A stretch of DNA of 64,000 nucleotides from Ornithodoros turicata (Eukaryota > Arthropoda > Arachnida > Ixodida > Argasidae), in contig NC_088202.1 of NCBI RefSeq assembly GCF_037126465.1, positions 80,146,160 through 80,210,159 of the forward strand, in the 5' to 3' direction. The number at the start of each line of letters is the position of its first letter. Position 1 is the first letter of the stretch. The position numbers were made by a program, and so were the translations under genes. The notes beneath the pieces are model-generated. The model ran no database searches. It was not told the DNA's origin and saw nothing but the letters and a program-made list of their open reading frames with translations. Positions 58,459-64,000 of this stretch are shown piece after piece.

Positions 58459-59275
58459 TTTGGTGACCCGAACAACGAACACCATGTTCGGCATAATTCG
58501 GCCTAGCACCATCCCAAATTTCTGCAAGCCCACCTCCGAAGCCATCTCCGAGGGTACGGTGCATCGTTCTACCGAGGAACCGCTAGGCGACGACGTCAAT
58601 TCACCGCGGCTCCACTCATCCCAACGCACTGCCGCGCAACACCATGGTTCTACCCAGCTCGCTCATCTACTCAGCTCGCATCGCCATGGTCTCTCACTAT
58701 GCGTCACGTCGCCACATGCTTCGCGATGGCACTCCTCGGGCTTTCACCAGCGGCACCTTCACGAGCATCACGCTCCCATACCGGTCGCGGTACGCCGCTG
58801 CGGCTGCATGGCCCCATCCTCATCGTCATGCCAGTCCCAAGAACCCTGCCCGCCTTGCCTTCCCACCAGGTTTCGATACAGGGTGCTGGCAGCCCATCCA
58901 GTGGCGCTCAAGAGGCACCGGGACCAACGTTCCACCGGGGACCCGCACGGAGGCCACCGAGTGCTACTCCCGGTCTCCCCGTGCTTCGCGATGGTCCTCC
59001 CCGGCACTCTCCTTGGCGACAGTACGAGCTCACCGCTCACGAACCGGTCGCGGTTCTGTCGCTCCATCCTGCATCACGTTCTGCCTACCTGCCTACTCTG
59101 CTCTCCGCTTCAGCCCGCCCCTGGAACCCTCCCGGCCAGCTCTTCTGCCCACTCAACACATGACGCAAGACCAGCAGTCCCTGTACTACGTGTCGCCCGT
59201 CTTCCTCCTCTTCATGTATCGACGCGGCCCTCAACCGCCAGCTCTACACCGCTCCGCGTCTGAGGGGGGGAGTGA

Positions 59276-59446
59276 TGTAGCGGCCCGTGTGTGATGACGA
59301 AGACGTGTCTCTGCTGCCACGTGCTACGGCGCTGGCACGGCAGTTCTACCGGCACCGTCCTAGCGTGAGGCCACGACCATCTGCCCGCTGGGACATTCCA
59401 TCATCGCCGGTCAGGACTCATGTAGAGGGACACCACCTCCTCTACA
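59276..59446 (+). repeat. right LTR of the TRIM-like element
   Basis: It has the same 171-bp sequence as the left LTR. It is preceded by the purine tract and followed by the CATC duplication. Confidence 0.92.
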
Positions 59447-59931
59447 CATCCACCTCACCTCCTTCCCTGGGGCGGACGCTGCGGACTGTGCGGGTGTTCA
59501 CAGGTTCATATTATTAGAAAAAAATCATGACCTATGCAAAGAGGTTGCAAAATTTTCACAAGTGACCTTGCTGCCCTCTCGGTCCGCCCATGCCACCGTC
59601 ACCAGGATCTTCCAAGACACAAGCCGGGGGAGATTTAAGTACACATCTCTATTTAACCACTCAAATTTACGAATTTTCTATGTCTGTCCAAGTCGGTTTA
59701 GCGAACGCAAGCCACATTTTAGCGTCCGATTGGCTTAGCAGAGCGGACACGACTGAACAGCACGTATTAGGTTAGTCCAAGTTCAGTGTTTGCATTGCTA
59801 TGTCCAGGTTAGTCTAAGTTCGCTGTTGACAGTTTCCCGCGCGCGACTGTGCATTTTATAGTCAAATAACATTTATTTACAGTAGTTTATTTTGCAATGG
59901 GGATTTCGATCACTTTATTTCGAGGTAACCC

Positions 59932-60147
59932 AAGTTCAGCTAACATAAAAAGTGAAGTATATGAGCGCCATAAACAAGAAATAAAATCACATCACATAAA
60001 AACGCGAAATAAAATTGCATATAAGTTCGGTGAATGAGGCCGTGAGCAGTTATCCGGCTTCAGTGGTTCTGTGGTGAGCAATTGTCTGGCCTCAGCAGTT
60101 TTTTGGTGAGCAATTGTCCGGTGAGCAATTGTCCTGGATCCGTGCGC
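59932..60147 (-). repeat. inverted end R, right side
   Basis: It begins AAGTTCAGCTAACATAAAAA and ends with GGTGAGCAATTGTCC units, the mirror of 57899-58096. Together with that arm it encloses the miniature LTR element and modules S and P'. Confidence 0.88.
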
Positions 60148-60169
60148 AAAAGCCACTCGAAGTCTATGG

Positions 60170-60503
60170 ATGCTAAGAAGGAAATTTCGTCATGGTACAA
60201 AATAATGATATTAAATTAACAGCCATATAAAACCTTAGTTCAACCTTGGTTAGATTATGTATCTGCAGTCTGGGATCCCTACACATGCATGCAATAAAAA
60301 TAAAAAATAAAAAAAAGAAAAAGAGGAAGAAGGAAAAAGTAGAGAAAGTACAAAGATCAGCTCCCCGGCTTATATTGTCTGGGTTTCGAGGGACTTCTTC
60401 GGTTCCATGTATATTGCAAGAACCAAATTTAGATTCACTTGCACATAGGCGCAAAGTAAATAAACTAAAACTGTTCTTTCTCCTGTACAATGTCAGTTAT
60501 TGA
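60170..60503 (+). pseudogene. LINE reverse transcriptase C-terminal fragment (CR1/L2/Jockey-like)
   Basis: The + strand pieces include YKTLVQPWLDYVSAVWDPYT, then after an A-rich insertion KVEKVQRSAPRLILSGFRGT and LQEPNLDSLAHRRKVNKLKL. Y.TLV.P.L.Y.S.VW.P followed by VQR.A.R.I and L...R....L is the C-terminal thumb region of these LINEs. The reading frame is broken and 5' sequence is missing. Confidence 0.75.
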
Positions 60504-60917
60504 CTACAAACATTAATAATACATTGTTAAAATTTGTCCACGTTCGACGTGAATAAACCATTCAAGAATGTAATTTATTTATTTGTCAAAATTGTTTATT
60601 ATTTGACAGTTGACGTCAATTATTATTTGACAAAGTGTTGGGGGACTAGGGGTGAAAGGCATGTATGGCCATGTTTAGTCACTACCTGTCAGAGAGGAAA
60701 AACCTATCAAGTTGTCGAACGGGAGACGGTGAACAACCCAGACCCATGGACCGCTTTCTGGATGCGAAGAAGTGGGTTAGGATTAGGAATGTGTTTATGG
60801 GCAAGCGTATTACACAGAGTTAAATATTCCTTAGGATACCAGCATCTAGGACTGACGCTTTCTTTTGTTTTTTTCGTGTTTTTTGTTACATAAACGCTAC
60901 AAGCGAACCAATAAAAA

Positions 60918-61035
60918 AAATCGATCAAACGACCGCTGCCGTTACGATCAAACGGCGTTCGATCAAATGGCTTTCGACCAAATGTCCCGCGTTCGATCAA
61001 ACGGTTTTCGACCAAACGACGTTCGGTGAAATGTC
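60918..61035 (-). repeat. tandem array Q, right side (inverse)
   Basis: Units such as GATCAAACGGCGTTC, GATCAAATGGCTTTC and GACCAAATGTCCCGCGTTC are the inverse of the array at 57430-57575. It ends GGTGAAATGTCCCGG. Confidence 0.85.
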
Positions 61036-61279
61036 CCGGAACCTGTTCCGTCGTGTCCGTCCTGCTATAGGCCTAACGGCCGCTAAAATGTGGCTTTCGT
61101 TCGCTAAAAGGACATGAACAGACACGGAAAAACCGTGTATTTGAGTGGTTAAATAGCTGTGTCGTGTTTTTAAGCATGGCATATCATCTTACGAAGCAAT
61201 TGAGCATTCTGATTTTCCTTGTTTCGAGAACGTGAATTTTGAGATCAGGGATTTCGCAACCGGGAATATCGAGGTCGTC

Positions 61280-61575
61280 CCCATTCTAAGAGCACAACTT
61301 CACTGCATGGACACGCTCAATGTCAAGCAAGCATTTAAAATGACGTCGCTCCTTCTCCTACTTCGCTGAGGACGGAGGCGTACGCCCATTTTGTAACACT
61401 TCGTCCGTGTAAAGTGTTCCAGAAAGGTGTTACACGCCCAGGATAAACCGTAATGCCGAATGACGGGCTGGGGTATGTGTGTTTGTTCGCAGAACGAGAG
61501 GAAACGTCTGTGAAAAGCAAGGTCAACCTTAGTGCGTATTCCGTTTAATGATCTTATTGCCAGCCCTGACCCTAT
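61280..61575. repeat. relic of the TTAAAAATGAACTTCAC MITE family
   Basis: TAAGAGCACAACTTCACTGC, ATGGACACGCTC, GGAGGCGTACGCCC and TGTAACACTTCG correspond, with changes, to the arms of the hairpin MITE at 61807. Borders are unclear. Confidence 0.45.
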
Positions 61576-61806
61576 ACACATGACCATTTATCTTTCCTGC
61601 TGTTATGTATTTAATTTTGCGCTACGGTAAGGCATGAGCTTGTTGGCTCACATCCTCGGTTTTTTTTTTCGCTATTTTTTTTGTGTGTGTGGTCCCCGGG
61701 AAGCATTTTACATGTGACTTTCTCTCATCGATTTAATTGGTCATGGCTGTGTAACACCGTTCTGTTTTCACGTCGCTGCAAAAACGGATAGGATAGCATG
61801 ATGCTG

Positions 61807-62245
61807 CACTCTTAAAAATGATGGTGGTGGTGGTGGTGATAGGGCTTGCCGTTGTCGGCCTCACGTATGTGGGCAACGTCACGACTCACGCCCTGGGGGA
61901 ATGTGCGTCCTGGGCCGACTTCTAAGGGAACTGTGCCGACATATGTCTGAAAGCATCTGAGGAAAACCCAAGAAAAACCCCAGACAGCACAGCCGGCACC
62001 GGGATTCGAACTTCACCGCATAGCACGTTCCTAGCCAACCACCGTCTCGAATGATATCGTTATCTGCCCTGATTTGTTGAAAACTGGAGGCGTACGCCTT
62101 TTCTGTGACAATTATGAACAGCATAAGTGTCACAAAAAAAGGCGTGCGCCTCTCGTTTTCAACAAATCAGGGCAGATAACGATATCATTCGAGATAATGG
62201 TTGGCTAGGAGCGTGCTATGCGGTGAAGTTCATTTTTAAGGGTGT
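61807..62245. mobile_element. hairpin MITE carrying a SINE insertion
   Basis: The outer ends are CACTCTTAAAAATGA and the inverse TTCATTTTTAAGGGTGTG. The inner arms (about 62010-62120 and 62127-62239) are over 100 bp of near-perfect inverse sequence, including CCTGATTTGTTGAAAAC and GATATCGTTATCTG. A SINE splits the left arm. A further copy lies at 63200-63385 and a fragment at 44275-44340. Confidence 0.88.
61820..62009 (-). mobile_element. SINE in minus orientation inside a hairpin MITE
   Basis: Read on the minus strand it has the B box GGTTCGAATCCCGGTGCC-type sequence (here GTTCGAATCCC), TGTGCTGTCT, TTGGGTTTTCC, ATGTCGGCACAGTTCC and AGTCGGCCCAGGACGC. The (TGG)n run at 61822-61837 occupies the 3' tail position. 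The tRNA head is partly missing. Confidence 0.8.
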
Positions 62246-62823
62246 GTAATGCGCTGTGCTCTCGTTGCTGTGACAAAAACAAGCATTTGTTTAGTGGACT
62301 TTTGCGGCATATTAGACGACTGATGCCATATTTGTGAATATTGTAAACCCTGCATATATAGCAGATTTTATAAGTGACCATAGAGTATATAACCTATGTG
62401 GTCTCCTTACCCAGAGCTCAAACGTAAACCCATTTAATTCAAATTAAAACCAGGTATGCAAAAAAGTCTCAAAGCAATTTCTTTTGTGAGCGTTGCCTTC
62501 TTTATGGAGCAAAACAGACTCGCGTTTTAGGTTAGCAACGAAAATGAAGCGAACATCGTTTCCAAGCCAGAACATTGCAACTGACCTCTGCCATTGAGAC
62601 ACCGATTATCCTGTGAAACAGCAGAAATTGACGCTCTGCTGCGAAATTCGCTGCGGCTGCATATGTCTGCATGGGTATTGGTGCGTACCCTAAACGAAGA
62701 CACACACACAAAAAAACTTCACCTGACAATGCCGCCAGCGGCAGAACGTATTAAACCAACACGGCCGTCTCACCCCCTGCTGTTCAAGATAGCCACGCCA
62801 ACGCCATGCAGCGGCACCGCTTA

Positions 62824-63110
62824 TACCTTGGCAAAACTCACTCATGAACATGCTTACTCATGCCCAATGTGGCGAATGAGCTTAGCATGAGTGAGCAAAC
62901 GTAGTAGAGCTGAGCGCGAGGTGAGTGAGCATGAGTGAGAAAAAAGAGAGCTGAGCAAAGGGTGAGTGAGCACACGAAGAGCTGAGCGGAAGATGAGTGA
63001 GCATGAGTGATCAAACGAGAATATGAGCTCATTCAGTGAGCAAACTGAGAGCTGAGCAGGAAGTGGGTGAGCAACGAAGAGCTGAACACGGAGTGAGTGA
63101 GCGGCAATAA
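62824..63110. repeat. degenerate tandem GAGTGAGC/GAGCTGAGC repeat
   Basis: About seven units of roughly 35-40 bp built from GAGCTGAGC and GTGAGTGAGCATGAGTGAG occur. The first part (62828-62862) carries the same words inverted (ACTCACTCATGAACATGCTTA). This again suggests an inverted, array-based terminus, but no distant partner was found. Confidence 0.75.
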
Positions 63111-63199
63111 CGAGTTCCGACCTCTGACGTCGCTTTTAGAGTCTCAAAACAGGAGCGCCGCATTTGCTCGCTACCCTTTCTAGAACACTGCACTCAAGC

Positions 63200-63385
63200 G
63201 TATGTCCCTCTTCGTTATCCCTTCTGATTTGTTGAACATGGAGGCGTACGCCTGTTTATAGAAATTTGGATATGTGTTAATTACCGCTCTCTCCTTAAAT
63301 CAGAAGGGATAACTGTGTCACTTCGCCAGTGCTTTGTGCGGATCGTGTTATGCGGTGAAGCTCCGTGTAAAGGGTATAACACATA
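63200..63385. mobile_element. hairpin MITE, second copy
   Basis: GTTATCCCTTCTGATTTG...GGAGGCGTACGCC on the left faces AAATCAGAAGGGATAAC on the right, followed by GTGTTATGCGGTGAAGC and GTGTAAAGGG. It is the same layout as 62045-62245 but diverged. Confidence 0.7.
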
Positions 63386-64000
63386 CACCTCTCTTCGAGT
63401 CAGTACAGATGAAGCACCCTACATCCTCTTTTCCCTTGGTCATGACAAATCAATCGACTTAACCGAACGCATAGAAGGCTTCACCCGTCACAGCATAGAG
63501 TATTTTCATATTGTTCCATATGCCATCCTTCACCGAGGAAGAGCGCACGACAGATATATTGCGGGTCGAAGCGTGACGAAGAACTGTAGACATGTACCTC
63601 CTATGCCTTCGCAGCAACGAAGCAAAGACATCTTTTCATCGATATTGGTCCAACGCATCGTGGACCCCTTGCAAATGTATGGGTCAGTGGAGACAGCCTC
63701 ATGCTGGAGTCAGCGAATCGAATCGCGCTGTCCTTTTCCCTTTCGATACATTTCGAAGACGCGGCGTGCTTGGATAAAGAAAAAGCGCGCCACGACGCGA
63801 ACAGCAGCCCAGGCATTTGAGACGAGTGTTATTATCTACGTGCAGGAGGTTTTCATTATACGCGACTTTCGTTTCCTTTGTGTGCGTGAAAAGCCACGCG
63901 GAAGTATATCGGCTATGCAAGGAGGCATGCTTTCTTTTCTTTCTGTCTTCTTGGGTGCAGAACGGAAGGGGGGAAGAATCCTTATATGGTTGGCCGGTAC
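63386..64000. other. no recognised feature
   Basis: Short overlapping frames only; no domain, RNA or repeat border was recognised. Confidence 0.3.

Larger units (their letters stand above)
58284..59450 (+). mobile_element. miniature LTR retrotransposon (TRIM-like), intact borders
   Basis: Two 171-bp direct repeats (58288-58458, 59276-59446), each TGTAGCGGCC...CTCTACA, enclose 817 bp. CATC at 58284-58287 and 59447-59450 is a 4-bp target duplication. A primer-binding-site-like TGGTGACCCGAAC follows the left LTR by 2 bp. A purine tract GAGGGGGGGAGTGA sits directly before the right LTR. No protease, reverse transcriptase or integrase is encoded. The interior contains a diverged duplication (GCTTCGCGATGG at about 58718 and 58984; ACCGGTCGCGGT later in both). 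This is a non-autonomous element that needs enzymes from elsewhere. Confidence 0.93.
57268..61165. mobile_element. complex of interleaved fold-back-like inverted modules
   Basis: Module P (57268-57430) is inverted at 59752-59908 (CAAAATAAACTACTGTAAAT / ATTTACAGTAGTTTATTTTG). Array Q of GTTTGATCGAAAGCC units (57430-57575) is inverted at about 60918-61035. Array R of GGACAATTGCTCACC units plus unique DNA (57899-58096) is inverted at 59932-60147. Module S (about 59640-59765) is inverted at 61036-61165 (ACCACTCAAATTTACG / TGAGTGGTTAAATAG). The order P Q R [LTR element] S P' R' Q' S' is not simple nesting, which implies repeated insertion or rearrangement. Confidence 0.75.

Noticed and set aside
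58460..59263. 267-codon + frame inside the miniature LTR element, as a possible gag gene
   Set aside because: It overlaps other long open frames in different phases, as expected from GC-rich stop-poor DNA. It has no zinc knuckle, protease or capsid-like pattern and runs through the internal duplication.

Overview
This looks like a nuclear genomic window from an arthropod, most likely a tick. It has one widely spaced, spliced gene in a sea of transposable elements. The tick call is an inference. It rests on tRNA-derived SINEs of a type I associate with ixodid ticks, on several TIR element families I associate with tick genomes, and on the protein sequence of the gene. No prokaryotic features, CRISPR array, rRNA or functional tRNA gene was seen.

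The one host gene is the DEAD-box RNA helicase DDX6 (Drosophila me31B, yeast Dhh1). Nine + strand coding exons between 3950 and 17341 join with consistent phases and GT/AG borders into 418 codons with every DEAD-box motif. The first exon or exons (about 60 poorly conserved N-terminal residues, promoter, 5' UTR) were not found. A 3' UTR intron from 17364 to about 24492 and a poly(A) signal at 26172 are possible. The introns have absorbed many pogo/Tigger-type and TA-flanked elements.

From about 15 kb onward most of the window is mobile DNA. Elements with complete borders include: a 2.1 kb hAT with a perfect 8-bp target duplication (15011-17095); two copies of a 0.9 kb non-autonomous hAT, each with its own perfect 8-bp duplication (22042-22931, 44465-45359); TA-flanked MITEs at 11053, 12894, 19418, 29285, 30358, 40395 and 52667; and a 1.16 kb miniature LTR retrotransposon (58288-59446) with apparently identical 171-bp LTRs and a 4-bp duplication. 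Decayed transposase genes are present for pogo/Tigger, two hAT lineages, a DDE_Tnp_4 (PIF/Harbinger-ISL2EU-like) element and possibly a second Harbinger-type exon. Four LINE fragments and five SINEs also occur.

The most unusual structure is a set of fold-back-like elements between 38 and 61 kb. Their inverted ends are arrays of 15-16 bp tandem units: 37960/39305, 43515/45850, 57899/59932 and 57430/60918. Three of the four arrays carry the same short core, GGACATTT, and the fourth has the close variant GGACAATT. The last two pairs are interleaved around the miniature LTR element. Large parts of 46-49, 54-57 and 63-64 kb hold nothing I recognise.
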